Of a stretch of 64,000 nt of DNA, positions 10,046 through 24,492 are shown in pieces. Position numbers and translations under genes: made by a program. The notes beneath the pieces were generated by a model. It searched no databases. It was not told the DNA's origin and worked only from the letters and a program-made list of their open reading frames with translations. Numbering within the stretch: the stretch's first letter is position 1; each line of letters starts with the position of its first letter. Origin of the DNA: Amaurobius ferox (taxonomy: Eukaryota; Arthropoda; Arachnida; Araneae; Amaurobiidae); assembly GCA_951213105.1 (NCBI GenBank), contig OX578138.1:69120537-69184536 (forward strand), read 5' to 3'.

Positions 10046-12770
10046 ATTTTATTTTATTTTATTCAACTTACGTGGCAACTACAGATGAAATCCAGTTACA
10101 GTAGCCACACAAGAAATTAAAAAGTGCAGAACATAGGATACAAGAATACTAAGTAGTAAACATGTCAAGCGCATTGAAACAGGCTTTTTTAAAACAGACA
10201 GGAGTCAAGTTAAATATATCAATATCAGCACAATAGGTATTACATAGATCAACAAATTTATAGATAGAATAGCATTTAATGTAGTTGTGTTTAACAGTAG
10301 TATTGTGAAAAAGAGTTTTTTTCCTGGTATTATTGACAGGTATGTGAAATTCCAGTCAAGAAAGTAAAAAATAGGGCAATCAATAGTATTATTTAAAACC
10401 TTATAATAAAACAAGAGGCAGGACCAGCTTCTTCTTTTTTTAAGAGACATTAAACTATATTTCTGTCTGAGTTCCCTTGTATGCATATCATAAGGATAAT
10501 AGCCAGTCAATCTGTAATCAATAGTACGTAATAGTTTATTTTGTACGATTTCTATCCGTTGAGAATACAGATTGTAAACAGGGTTCCAAATCATTACACA
10601 ATATTCCAAAATTTGTTTAACAAGGGTATTATAAATACAAATAATCGTATCAGAACTGGCAAAAACGCGAGATCGTCTTAAGGTGAAACCAAGTCTTTGG
10701 TAGGCTCTTTTAATAATATTATCGATATGTCTCTGAAAGTTAAAAGTATCATCGAAAGTGACACCTAAATCAATAATATGAGTACATCGTGATTGAGATG
10801 AATTATTTAAAATATATTTGTAATTAAGAATATTACGGATCCTAGCAATGCTCATAACATAGCATTTAGAAATATTTAAATGGAGTTTATTTAGCACAGA
10901 CCAGTTATACAGTTCATCTAGATCTCTCTGCAGCAGTTCCTAATCAGTTAATGAGTTGATTTTCATATAAAGCTTCAAATCGTCTGCAAACATAAGACAT
11001 TTAGCCGTTTTAAAAATCCGGGGAATTTCATTAATAAAAATTAAAAAAAGGAGTGGGCCCAGATTAGAACCCCAAGGAACACCAGAGGAATTATTGTATA
11101 GTCTAGAGTTTACACCACAGTACTTTACAAAATACAGTCTATCTGAAATATAAGAGTATAACCAAGTCGACAAATCAAGACTAAAACCGTTAGTAATCAG
11201 TTTACGGGTTAATAACCCCAGATCGATGTGATCAAAAGCTTTACTAAAGTCAGTATAAATAACATCAAGTTGTCTCTTGGTTTAAATAGCATCAACAATA
11301 TACTGGTAAGACAAGCTAAATTAGTTACAGTTGATCGTCTTGGCATAAACCTATGCTGGTACGGAGAAATCCATTGCTTAATTTGGGAAAAGATCCTTTC
11401 ATGCATAACACATTCAAAAACTTTTGAAAAAGGGGAAAGAATGGTAATAGGCATGTAGTTCGAAATATCATGCTTGTTGTTCTTTTTATGTATAGGAATA
11501 ACTTGACCATATTTCCAGACATTGGGAAAAGCCATAGTTTTAATCGAAAGATTAAACAAAATAAGCAAAGGGTAAGTTAGAGAGTCATCACAACCTTTGA
11601 TAATGAAAGAAGGAACATCATCACGGCTTAAAGACTGGCTGGATTTTAACTTCTTTAAGGCTTTGGCAACATCATTTTCAGTAATATATTTAACATTAAT
11701 TAAGTCAATGTTATTGAGTTCACAATACTTGGTAAGCAGTTCAAAATCAACAAGTTGGCTACTTTGGATATAAACAGATTCAAAGAAATTTGCAAAGCAG
11801 TTTGCAATATCATTAACAGTAGAATAATCAGTATTATTATAATTTACTGTTGAGCTCCCATGACTACCAGGCGAATCACCTTTACAAAAATTCCAGAAAG
11901 CCTTAGGGTTCTTATTGAGTTCTTGTTCCATAATAGCAACATGATTGGTAAAATCAGTTTTGATTCCATCCTTCACAGATTTGCGTAGTCTATGAAATTC
12001 CCGTAGATCACTTATATCACCACCTCTAAGAGATTTTTTACGATAGTATTTTTTTTTAATTTAATTTTATGGATAGTGCTAGAAGAATACCACGATTTAT
12101 ATCTACACTTAGTAGATTTTGGTATACATAAGTCAAATATCCCATAGACACACTCATAAAAACTCGATATAGCATCATTAACATTTGTATATGTATTTAG
12201 AAAGTTCCTGTCTGTATTATAAAAGTAGTCATATAACATAGGATAATTGGCCTTTCTAAAGTTATATTTCATATTATTATTAATTCGATGATAACTGCTC
12301 ACCTTCTTAATCAACTCCAGAGCAGGATGGTATGAATCCTCTTTAACGAAACTGAAGGTAGAATGTTCAATAATGATCCGTTTATAGTTAGTCAAGACAA
12401 GATCAAGAATTTTGCAATATTTATTACAAACAGTGTTTAATTCATCAAGATTTAGGAACTGCATAAAGTTAGAAATAGCATACTCAACTTGAGTGTGGCC
12501 AGATAGGGTACCAGTATTGGAATGGTTGAAATTTACAGATGAAAGATTAAAGTCTCCAAATATAAATATATGATCCGGCGAAGTACAGAATTTTTTTTCA
12601 GCTCTTTTAGAGGAACTTTCATATTTATCAACAGTAGTATTAGGCACAAAGTAAATGACACAAATATAGAATTTGGAGGCATGGGAAGCGCAGACACGAA
12701 TCCATAAGCACTCATTTTCAAATGACACATCAGTTAGTTCAATAGAATCAAAGGCTTTTTTTACGGCAGT
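10046..12770 (-). mobile_element. Jockey-like non-LTR retrotransposon, 5' truncated
   Basis: A minus-strand LINE whose 3' end is an (AATAA/AAAT)-type A-rich tail visible as TTTATTTTATTTTATTTTAT at 10046. The endonuclease, RT and C-terminal region are all detectable in order. The first part of the endonuclease ORF is missing near 12730-12770. The 3' untranslated part (10076-10200) shares CTGTAACTGG with the LINE at 62081-63160, so both belong to related families. Confidence 0.85.
10205..12728 (-). pseudogene. LINE ORF2 (endonuclease and reverse transcriptase), multiply broken
   Basis: From 12728 down: an apurinic-type endonuclease with FIFGDFNLS, ILDLVLTN and DSYHPAL (the S-D/Y-H-x-P type ending). 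A second frame (11976-11209) carries VIPIHKKNNKHDISNYMPI and the finger/palm motifs through MPRRSTVTNLA. The next frame (11173-10940) carries GVPWGSNLGPLLFLIFIN and CLMFADDLKLY, the catalytic motif C with FADD. The last (10897-10205) carries the C-terminal DLGVTFDDTFNFQRHI and VKQILEYCVMIWNP. At least three frameshifts or stops separate them. The enzyme performs target-primed reverse transcription in active relatives; this copy is dead. Confidence 0.88.
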
Positions 12771-13360
12771 AAGTACACTTTTACTTATTGCCGTATTTAG
12801 AAGCTCTATTGATCTGTATACTTTCCATATGCCTCTGACGAAGAGAGCTTATACGTCCGAAAGAATGGGCGAAGTTTTGCAATTTTGCGTCCCATATTCT
12901 GTAAATAAACATGAGCATTCGCGAAATTGCAAGCTCTTTTCATCGAAGTAGTGGACTCTGCAACTTTCTATATGCAATATTATGTAAAAAATATGTTAAC
13001 GTCATTCTCGTGAGGGTTGTTTTAAGCCAAAGAACTTGCCAAGAGTTATTTATTTTACAGTACATAAATTAAATGTCAATTGCACTTTGATGAGAGCTGT
13101 TAATATTTTGATGAAGAATATGAATAAGTCAATCTGTTTTAAGTAAAAATGTCGCCAAAAGTAACCCATTTCAATTTGTGGGATGTTAATTCAATGTCAA
13201 AAGCCTTTCACCGTACATCTTGTACTCCATTATATAGGTCTAACAGAAGTTAAGTCACTGAATTTTGTAAGGAAAGTCATGTGCTGCACGCACCAGTTTT
13301 TTTAGAAATAGGAAAACATTTGAAAATTGACATTTATAAGTAGATGTGCAAGCAATATTT
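12771..13360. other. No gene seen
   Basis: AT-rich DNA. A stretch at 12836-12870 (CTGACGAAGAGAGC then CCGAAAG) superficially recalls a hammerhead, but the implied stem II does not pair. Nothing else is recognisable. Confidence 0.5.
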
Positions 13361-14690
13361 CAAATACACTACGTGACAGTGAAAATGCGACACCAAGAAT
13401 GAATGGGCAGAAAGTGATGAAATTCGGCAAACAGAGAGAGGCAGCAGCGAACAATAAGTTATGTTTATTGCAACATGATACACCTATACGCTGAACAATA
13501 ACACCGTCCAATCAGTAAATTGTTGAACCACCGCGGGCGAAGATACAAGCAACAACACGTCTAGGTGCAGAGTCAATAAACGTGCGAATAGTGTCCTGAG
13601 GGATGACTGCTCATTCCCTGTCAACTATTTGTCATAGTTCGTCTTCTAAACGCCACGGTGGCAGTGCAAGCAAGTGACGTCCAATAACGTCCCAGACGTG
13701 TTCGATTGGTGAAAGATTAGGGGAAACTGGTGGCCAGGGAAGTACCTAGGTATCTTGCAGGGCATATTAGCTGATGCGTTCCGTGTGTGGTCGGACGTTA
13801 TCCTGCTGGTAAATGGCATTGGGCACCCCTGAAGGAAGGGCAGTGTCACCGGACCTTAATACGGACCAAAGGTGACCTGCTATCGTAGACTATGGCGCCC
13901 CAAACCATGATGCTTCGTTGTGGCGTTCCACAGATGCGGCTGGATTGGATCTTTCACCACTTTGGCTACAGACTCGTGCACGGCGACTATCATTGCTAAA
14001 ACAGAAGCTTGACTCGTCTAAGAACACGACCATGCGCCATATTCCGTCGTCCACGAGGCTCTATCCCGACATCATTGCAAACGGGGGCGTCTGTGCTGTT
14101 AGGTCAATGGCAGTCTTCTTAATGGGCGCCATGAATGCAGATCGTCGGCGAACAATCGGCGGATAATGGGCCTGGTAGATATGGGAGCATCAAGGATGTC
14201 CTGCGTTCGCTGCAAAAGGGCGACGGAATTGGCCTGCGGAGACGCCACCCATTGCCAACGGATGGTAAGGTTCACACGTGCTGACGTCGCGCTGGCCGTA
14301 CCGGCACGCCTCAAATGTGCCACATTCCCTTGTTCCAACTATCTTCGCCACAGCCGGATCACCGTGTGCGCGGCTGTCTGCTGAGATTTGACGTATGGAC
14401 CAACCTACCCTTCTTAGTCGGATAACCATACCCCTCGTGAAATCGTCTGTCTGCTGACTAGTGGCTGCTCCCTGCGCTGGCTGACTGTGGCCGATATGAA
14501 AACCTATACTGCGCATTCTCATGGAGTTGGATGGAAAGAACCTTTGCAGGTTGGAAAACATATTTGGCACAAAATCGCTCATTTGGCGATGTATGTTTTG
14601 ACTGCTACTTTACTGTAATGTATACACTAAGTACACAATGTATACACTAAGAAAAATTTTGAACTTTCCGTAGTACGTGATTGTTCATCT
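13361..14690 (-). mobile_element. Tc1-like DNA transposon, decayed
   Basis: Size and gene content fit a Tc1-like element distinct from that at 5568-6960. Candidate ends (CACTACGTGACAGTG near 13366 and CGTAGTACGTG near 14670) are only weakly inverted, so the boundaries are approximate. It is noticeably more GC-rich than the surroundings. Confidence 0.65.
13518..14582 (-). pseudogene. Tc1-like transposase, broken
   Basis: The N-terminal part (14582-14190) contains DDFTRGMVIRLRRVGWSIRQ, the first helix-turn-helix of Tc1-like DNA-binding domains. The frame shifts within that domain. Further down the minus strand come FLDESSF, a degraded VMVWGAP-like tryptophan motif (SWFGAP), IYQQDNVRPHT (second catalytic aspartate) and SPNLSPIEHVWDVIGRH (the third-acid region). 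Stops occur near 13880 and 13770. The overall length matches a ~340-residue transposase. It cannot encode an intact protein. Confidence 0.8.
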
Positions 14691-15454
14691 TTCAGATATT
14701 CCAAACAAATATAAAAATGAGTGCAATAAAACAAAATTTCGAGAATCAGCTTCTAAAATTTTAATGTCGACTCCACGTTGTTTATTTAGAGATTGTATAA
14801 ATGCTATTTCCCGGATTGTATTGAATTTTTTTAATTAAAATGTTCGTTCACAGAGTAGTTTATAATAGTTGCATGTAAATGTTTGTGTGTAGTGTAGCTT
14901 GGAATTTCTGTGTTTTACTTTCAAAATTATATTGCCTTTGATATTTTTAATAGGAATATATTTAATAAAGTGTTCAGTGGCGCCATCTATGATATATAAT
15001 TGAAATATCAGTTTAAAAATATTGATTTTTTTTCTTTAGTTTAATATGTATGATAGGATAGTACACCACCGAATTAAACAATTATTTTGTTGTATTTGAT
15101 CCATTAAAATTCTAAACTCAAATTAATGTTAAAGAATGTAATAAGATTATACAAAATGTAAAAACCCAGAAAATATTCAGAACCGACATTTTGGGAATTT
15201 TAAATCTATTCGAAGAATTATAATATTCCATATTTTAAAATATTTAAATATTTTATGGTGTTTAGTTATGCTCTAATAGCAGCACATTTTCAGTATCCAA
15301 AACTACACATTATTTGTCTGGTTTTTAAGCATTATTATCATTAGCAAGTATCCAACACAAATAGCATTACATTGAAAATATATTTTGTATTTTAATTTGG
15401 TACAAGTGGATAAATAAATGGGAAAATAATTTTCTATTTTAAAAAAAATATTTT
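14691..15454. other. No gene seen
   Basis: AT-rich sequence without recognisable coding, RNA or transposon signals. Confidence 0.5.
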
Positions 15455-15782
15455 CTACATAAGATGAAACAGATGACTTTGAGTTTCATCTTCTGTATTT
15501 AATTTCCATTTTTCAAAATCTTCTACACTATAAAACAATTTTTTAGTGAATGACAGTTTAACATCCCCAAGTTCAACTTGTATGTGTTCAATAAGAGCTG
15601 CCATTGATAAGCACTGACAATCACATAAACAACTAATGTTCGTTGCTTTCTGTTGAAAACCTATTTTTCCCCCCAGGAATAAATTTCCTTAAATGAGCAT
15701 ACATGTTCGTCCGTCGAGTAAACATTCGCTCACAATAACTGCAAGCGATATTATTAACATCTTTCTTATCGTTTTCTGACAT
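15455..15782 (-). pseudogene. C2H2 zinc-finger coding fragment with a frameshift
   Basis: From an ATG at 15782, the minus strand reads an acidic N-terminus followed by a zinc finger CSYCERMFTRRTNMYAHL. At the run of C residues 15671-15676 the frame changes. The other frame then reads CLCDCQCLSMAALIEHIQ (a second finger-like unit) and FTKKLFYSVEDFEKWKL before a TAG at 15455-15457. Both halves look like real protein. The second half, with a finger followed by a phenylalanine/tryptophan-rich EDFEKW segment, resembles the N-terminal region of zinc-finger proteins linked to arthropod DNA transposons, but I do not recognise a named gene. It could be an exon of a live gene if the C-run is a sequencing error. 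Confidence 0.55.
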
Positions 15783-16280
15783 TATAATTTCAATAATTAT
15801 CAGAAAAAGGAAACTATAACAATTTAAAGATGCGATGTAAAAGATTAAAAGTAACGTGCACTATCTTGGTATAGGCAATAGGCATAAACAACAAAGATCC
15901 GTTCGAATGCCAATTTACGGCGGTCCAATACAATAAAATATCGCCAAACCGCTATGTATTGGGGTTGCTAGAAAATATATGAATCCGAAAGTTCCTTCCC
16001 CAGCCCGCCGGCACAAGGAGCAGACACTAGTGTCTGCTGGAACTGCTTCAGTTGGCGGCGGCTAGGCATTCTCTGCTACTACACGTTTCCTCTGAGACAG
16101 AAAAAAATTGCAAAATAATTTCCCTGACAAACAGAGCAACTCGACTATTGCCGATTCTGCAGGTTCCTTACCTTATATCTCACTCAATGTGCGCGGGACA
16201 CCTGCGCATTTCGCATCATTTACATAACTGGGTGAACTGCATCTACCTTGCAATTTGCATATTTTCCTGACCACTCCTTC
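15783..16280. other. No gene seen; 16-bp perfect palindrome at 16021-16036
   Basis: The palindrome is CAGACACTAGTGTCTG. The surrounding 15990-16090 is GC-richer than its neighbours. The 72-codon plus-strand ORF at 16052 has no recognisable feature. Confidence 0.4.
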
Positions 16281-16900
16281 TTGGTGTATCATTTTCACTG
16301 CCACGTAATGTATAACATAGAATTTTTCCTTCCTTAATATATTTAGCTTTAATTTTATACTGACATAGAATGATGTATTTGTGCCTAATTTCATAATACC
16401 CCTACGTAGAATATTTAATTATTTTCTGGTCTCTACAATACAAACGAGAAGAAAACCATTTTCTTCGCCATTTTCCTAACATCATTACTTCCTCTTCCGT
16501 TTTTTCTCAACTTTGAGACAAAAAGCAATTGTTTTTTAGAATATCTTTCTTTCAGGAGCAGCTGACAACTATTCTAAGATTTAAGGATGCAATTATATTT
16601 AGATAACTTGTCTTGTGTGTACAGCTTACACTCCAGAATGGCATTTTAGTCGTTAATTATTTATTCAGAAATTATATTAAATGACAAAACGCTGCATTCA
16701 ATTTCAAAATAATTTCTATATGGTATAGAAATTTAAAACGATAACACAAATCATTTCAAATATATTATTACTTTTGCTACAAGATATAGCATACGTAGAT
16801 GGAAAGTTAATGTAATGGGCATACTACTGTTGTATTTTGATGCATTTACACGTTTAGAGCATCCCATAATACGAATCAATCAGTTTTGCTTTCTCATATT
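16281..16900. repeat. Diverged dispersed repeat, copy 1 of 3
   Basis: Shares an ordered series of segments with 18390-18860 and 18940-19340, for example CATTTTCCT followed by a TCATTAC, then TCAACTTTGA and TTATATTTAGATAAC, and a terminal GTATTTTGATG with CATTTACAC. The three copies flank or follow the GGAAAGT-family repeat at 17075. No coding capacity. Confidence 0.6.
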
Positions 16901-17074
16901 ATTATACAGGTTGTCGAGAAAAGTCATGAACCAGGCCAATAATGTGAGAAAAATTTGAGTTTTCGTACTTTTCATGCAGTATAATGTATAAAGCAGAGTA
17001 TAAGGAAACCCTAATTATCCTACACGATTAAACAACTTTCAGAGAGAGAGGGCTGGTCTTATTTTTACGTTTCC

Positions 17075-17900
17075 AACAACACGTGAAAAGTATTGGAATT
17101 GTGTCGAAAACCACAACTCGAGTTTTCGACGGATTTACACGTTTCGTGCATCTTAGACCACGGAAAACTATTTTTAGCGTGACGTCTGTGGAAGTGTCTG
17201 TGTGTCTGCCTGTGCTATGTATGTATCCACTCAAAAACTAATTGACTGCATTTCGTAAAATTTAACAGGTAAATCCCTTGTGGGTTACCTTGGTGCTGAT
17301 TAGAATTTGGTATGATTCGACCTTTTTTTGCGAAATGACCCGCAAAAATCGTATATCTCCACTCTAGCTGAGAAACTAATTGACCAAATTTTCGAAAATT
17401 TGATAGATAAATCACTTACCGGTTACCGTTTGGTTGGCTAGATATGGTACCATTTTGAAAAAATTAATCGGTTTTTCTTTTGCGAAATGGCCCGCAAAAA
17501 CAGTATATATCCACTCCAACTGAGAAACTAATTGACCAAATTTCACAAAATTTGGTAGATAAGTCGCTTACCGGTTATCGTTCTGTTGGCTAGATTTAGT
17601 ACGATTCTGAAAAAAAATTAATCGACATTTCTTTTGCGAAATGGACCGCAAAAACCGGATATCTCCACACTATCTGAGAAACTAATTGACCAAATTTCAC
17701 AAAATTTGGTTGATAAGTCGCTTACCGGTTACCGTTCTGTTGGCTAGATTTGGTACGATTCCGTAAAAATTAATCGACTTTTCGCCTGCAAAATGGCCCG
17801 CAAAAAACGTCGAGATCTAAAATAAAATACTCCAAATGTATCAATTAAATACTTGTTTTACACGTAATTTTTGACGACGGAAGTAATAAGACCAACCTCC
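17075..17900 (+). repeat. GGAAAGT-family repeat, subfamily B, with four ~150-bp internal tandem units
   Basis: Begins with AAAGTATTGGAATTGTGTCG and the ACTCGAGTTTTCGACGG segment shared with 45949 and 49700. From about 17218 to 17810, four tandem units of about 150 bases each run from TATCCACTC through CTAATTGACCAAATTT to GCGAAATGGCCCGCAAAAA. The family has no ORF of note. Confidence 0.75.
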
Positions 17901-18389
17901 TCTCACTCTAACATAGACCATTCTCGCGATATATAAATTTTTATTTTATTTTGAGGAACTGAAGACTTTTTTCACTGTAGTTAAAAAACTATTTAATGCA
18001 ATTTATTAAAATGTAATAATTACGTCACTTGAGGGTTATCCTAATATTGATTAAATTTTGGCATGATTCGTAATATATTTTTCCTTTATTACGAAATGGA
18101 CCGCGAAAGACTGAAATAAATGACTAAAACTGCTGAATTATAATTATTAAGTACTTGTTCTTACTAATTCGGTACTAATTTTGAAAAGCATTCCAACTTC
18201 ATAATTAACTCTTTTACTTTAACAGGAAGTAGGGTAGCAACCGTACCCCGTTTAAAAGGGGGTAGACAGTCCCTTGAAGTTGTCCCATCGTGTAGTGCCA
18301 TGAACTTTTCTATACACTTGCATAAAAAATATATGATATAAAAGTATTACTAATCGAGGTTATATTTTATAACTTTTCATTACACATCC
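17901..18389. other. No gene seen
   Basis: Continues with B-like scraps (GCGAAA-type segment near 18095-18115) and a G-rich patch near 18245-18265, without coding signal. Confidence 0.4.
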
Positions 18390-19340
18390 ATACAGCTGTC
18401 ATTGTACACTTACATAGAATTATGTAATTGTGTCTAATTTTATAATTTTCTTGTATATAATATTAATTTTCTTTTTCTGGTTTGTATAGCATAAACTACA
18501 AGGAAATGGTTTTCCAGCCATTTTCCTCACGTCATTACATTTTCTTTCTCGTTTGTGTTTATTCAACTTTGATGCACGGAATAAATTCTTTTAATCTCTT
18601 TCTTTCGGGCCCGCTATTCTGAGAAGTAAATATAATTATATTTAGATAACATGTTTGTGTGCACAACCTGTACTTCGAAATTATGCTTTATTCGTTAATA
18701 ATTTAATCTGAAATTTTACTTAGATGAGAAAACGCTACACTCGATTTCAAAAGTATTATATCAGGTACAGAAATTTAAATCAACACAAAACCACCCTACA
18801 ACATATAGAATATGTAAAAGGAACATATGTGAAGGAAAAGTGTCCAGTTGTAAAATAGAAATATTGTGTGTAAAATATAAACTGACTGAGAATATTATAA
18901 TCACAATCTTAAAATATCCCTATTTTGAATATACATTTTATCATTTTCCGATTCCCCTTTCCCCAGCTGTTTTTGCTGAATTTTGAGAGAAGGAACAATT
19001 ATTTTTTATGTTATGTTTCTTCCAAGAACAGCCAACCGTGATTTTGAGATTTTAAGATAATTATATTTAGATAACTTTGTTTTTAAGCGTAAATTATGCT
19101 CGAAATTGGTCTTTCAATTAAAATTATTTGTTCGCAAATTATAACGGTAATAATTACGGTACACTCAATTTTTCTATTTGGTACAGAAATACAGTGGTAC
19201 CGCGGAATACCACTTACAATTTTCCCTTCAAAATACGGTATGAGTGAAACGAAAAATATTTTAATAGGCTTCAAACTACCGTATTTTGATGTATTTACAC
19301 ATTTTGAGCCTCCCAAACTAAGAACAAACCATTTATAATG
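18390..19340. repeat. Diverged dispersed repeat, copies 2 and 3
   Basis: Two further versions of the 16281-16900 repeat, at about 18390-18860 and 18940-19340, the latter ending CCGTATTTTGATGTATTTACAC. Order of shared segments is preserved while identity is modest, so the duplications are old. Confidence 0.5.
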
Positions 19341-19411
19341 CTGGTATCAGTAAATCTACCTGTGAGTCTGTCTGAAAGATAGCTCTCAGATATTCAAAAT
19401 ATGACTGATAC

Positions 19412-19669
19412 GTGTTAAATGCCCTACCAAAATATATAAATACACATCAAATCCTAAAATTGATCAAAAAAAGTTTGGGATATTGCAAAGACAACTTTAA
19501 GAATTCTGATATGAGCAACACAAAACTTCCCCTACATAATGCAATGGCTTTACATCTTTCATTGCGAAATCATGATGGACAATATCCAAGACACGTTTTC
19601 CAAGACAAGTTTTTAACGTTGAAAAGTTCACTGACATTTGACGATTTTCTAGATGACAACATGTAAAAT
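19412..19669 (+). CDS. Unrecognised short ORF, possible terminal exon or retrogene fragment
   Basis: An open frame of about 85 codons runs from just after a TGA at 19406 to TAA. It reads a balanced, non-repetitive protein with KLIKKSLGYCKDNF, MALHLSLRNHDGQYPRHVF and an acidic FDDFLDDNM end. This composition is unlike random AT-rich DNA. An AATAAA signal lies 80 bases downstream at 19749-19754, as expected for a 3' exon. No ATG opens the frame and no clear polypyrimidine tract precedes it. I do not recognise the family. It may be the last exon of a host gene, a processed pseudogene piece or a transposon exon. Confidence 0.35.
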
Positions 19670-19748
19670 TGTTTTGAGGTAAAAAATTAACTTAAATTTT
19701 GCACAAATATAATTTGACAATTGGAAACATTACTAACATATGCTAAAC

Positions 19749-19754
19749 AATAAA
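19749..19754 (+). terminator. Candidate poly(A) signal AATAAA
   Basis: Lies 80 bases after the stop of the short ORF at 19412. The hexamer is common in AT-rich DNA, so support comes only from its position. Confidence 0.25.
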
Positions 19755-19799
19755 CTCCATTATCTATACTATTAAATATTATAGTAAAATACGTTCATT

Positions 19800-20440
19800 A
19801 TTGTTATTTCATCAATTTGGCGTCAATTTTGTAACCTTGGCGGCCACGATATCGTCAACTTGAACTCATATTAAAAGTTGTCAAGTTGGCGATATTTTTC
19901 GCCAATGTCTAAATTGTTTATCAAGTGTTTCATATTTTATGATACTTACTACTGTTTATTCTTATGTATTATTATATACATTGTTTTGAAAAACGTGCAA
20001 TATCTCGAGAACGGCTAAAGCTACTGTTCCAAAATTTATGTCATTTGGTTTAGAAAAAAAAAATTCCGTATAAAATGATTCTTTCGGATTTTGTATTATT
20101 TTTTATGATTTTTTAAATAATTCATTCTGAAATATATGGGCTTTCAAATGTTCGATCGCGTTTAAAATCATTACGATTCCAGTATTAACTGACTGTAATA
20201 ACCGTACCAAATTTCGTTCGAAACGCTCCATTTGTTCGTAACACATTGCATCCACAGACTCACGAACACACACACTAACATACATACGCACGCATAGACA
20301 TCATTTCAAAAACGTTCAATTCGAGTTGGAAGAGATTTGAAACATGCTCTTCTGTAGAAAACTCAAACTAGAATTTCCGACCCTGTCACAATCCTATACA
20401 TTTTATAATATATACGTATGTAAGGAAAGTACAAATTGGC
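19800..20440 (-). repeat. GGAAAGT-family repeat, subfamily A, copy A1
   Basis: Contains the family landmarks in minus orientation: the AAGTTGGCGA segment, GTGCAATATCTCGAGAACGG, a (CA)-rich stretch after ACAGACTCACG, and the terminal GTAAGGAAAGT. More decayed than A2-A5 near the right end. Confidence 0.65.
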
Positions 20441-21205
20441 TAAGACTAAAGAATGACATTGTTGCGCATTCAGTATGATGTTAAAAAACCTTATCAGAAA
20501 AGTAAATTTATTTTAAAACAGACCTTAAAGTAAACTCTAACCCCCAGTTATATTTCTTTAGTTTTACAATGAACATTTTTAAACTTTTTAACGCTACTTT
20601 TAAAACATACTGGAAATCAGGTGTTTCTCCTTCAGTTAACAAAATTTGTATACATCAGACTGCGGATAATAGTTTTGTGTCACCATACGTATTATGTTAC
20701 CATATTTGCAAAGACTTACTTTTTCTGTGAAGTATTTTTGATATCCTACACCTTTGTGAGCAGTGTATATAACCCTACCAGAATAATTTCAATTTACATA
20801 TATTATACGTAGTACGGAACATGAAATTAAAGGGTTAAGCAACGGACAGTTCATATTTAAATAAATAAATATAATATACAATTATAAAAAGTTATATTCT
20901 TTAAGAATCTTGATATATTGCTCGGAACACGAAACATAAGTGCTCCAAGTTAATAATCAGTAGATGCAACAGTTGCCAACTGTTGCGAGTCAGTGCAGAA
21001 GCGGCAAATTTTCACTCTTGTGGAAACTGTAAGTGGTGCTATGATATGCAGATTTCCGACTCGAGAGCATTAGGTTGGAAGGTTCAACATGAGTCGAAAA
21101 TTCTATATTAACAACAGCATTTACATGCTTCATATAACTTTGAATTTCAGTTTTCACGTACAGGCAAAAAATTTCCGAGAACCCGTGCGGTCTACAGACC
21201 GACTA
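20441..21205. other. No gene seen; 21-base hairpin at 20966-20986
   Basis: GCAACAGTTG and its complement are separated by a single C, giving a 10-bp stem. Otherwise AT-rich DNA without recognisable content. Confidence 0.4.
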
Positions 21206-22230
21206 TTAAGAAAAACTGTTCTAATCAATACCTCAGCGCGGATTTTAATTATATAACCTGTTCCTTACATGATGCTTTCTTATTATTTCCATAGGTAATA
21301 CTGTTCCAAACAACAACTCAGTCTGCATATGTCTAAATCAGTACCTGTAATGTTGTTCAGGCAATAATGTTACACTTCATCGCGAATTTTAATTGTGTAA
21401 TCTGTTACTGACATAATACTTTCTCAATCTTAGGGAATCGATAAATCCTTATAAGGAAAACTGTTCTAATCAACATCTTAGTCTGCATGCGTTTAAATCA
21501 GTACCTGAGATTTTGTTAAGGGTGTAATGTTATACTTTAACGCGGGTTACAATTATATGACCTGTTCCTGGCGTGATGCTTTTTTATTGTTAGGGAATCG
21601 ATAAATCCTTATAAAAAAAACTGTTCTAAGCAACATCTTAGTCTGCATACGTTTGAATCAGTACCTGAAATGTTGCTCAGGATGTAATATTATACTTCAA
21701 CGCGGATTTTAATTGTATAACCTAATTTCTAACGTGATGCTTTTTTAATGTTAGAGAATCGATAATTCCTTATGAGAAATTCTGTTGTAAGCAACATCTT
21801 AGTCTGCATACGTTTAAATCAGTACCTGAGATTTCGTTAAGGGTGTTATGTTATACTTCAACGCGGGTTACAATTGTATAGCCTGTTCCTGACAAGATGG
21901 TTTCTTATTATTTCCTTATGAGAAACGCTGTTCTAAGCAACAACTTAGTCTGCATGTGTTTAAATCAGTACCTGAAATGTTGTTCAGGATGTAATGCTAT
22001 ACTTCATCGCGGGTTTTAATTGCATAACCCGTTCCTGACATGATGTTTTCTAAATATTAGAGAATCAATAATTTATTATAAGAAACACTGTTCTAGGCAA
22101 CATCTTAATCTGCATATGTTTAAATCAATACCTGAGATTTTGCTAATGTTATACTTCAATGCTTTTTTTCATTGTATTACCTGTTCCTGACTTCATGCTT
22201 TCTTAATAAAAGGAAATCAATAATTCCACT
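21206..22230. repeat. 160-bp tandem satellite
   Basis: Landmark CTGTTCTAA occurs at 21216, 21301, 21461, 21621, 21782, 21928 and 22088. Full-unit spacing is 160-161, with one 146-base unit and one 85-base partial unit at the start. Each unit also has TTAGTCTGCAT, AAATCAGTACCTGA and TTCAACGCGGGTT-type segments in the same order. Copies diverge noticeably, so this is an old local array. Confidence 0.9.

Positions 22231-24492
<2,262 letters not shown>

Noticed and set aside
12836..12875. Hammerhead ribozyme
   Set aside because: CTGACGA and GAAA are present, but the intervening bases cannot form stem II.
13918..14384. Plus-strand ORFs of 72-82 codons
   Set aside because: Antisense shadows of the broken Tc1-like transposase on the minus strand.
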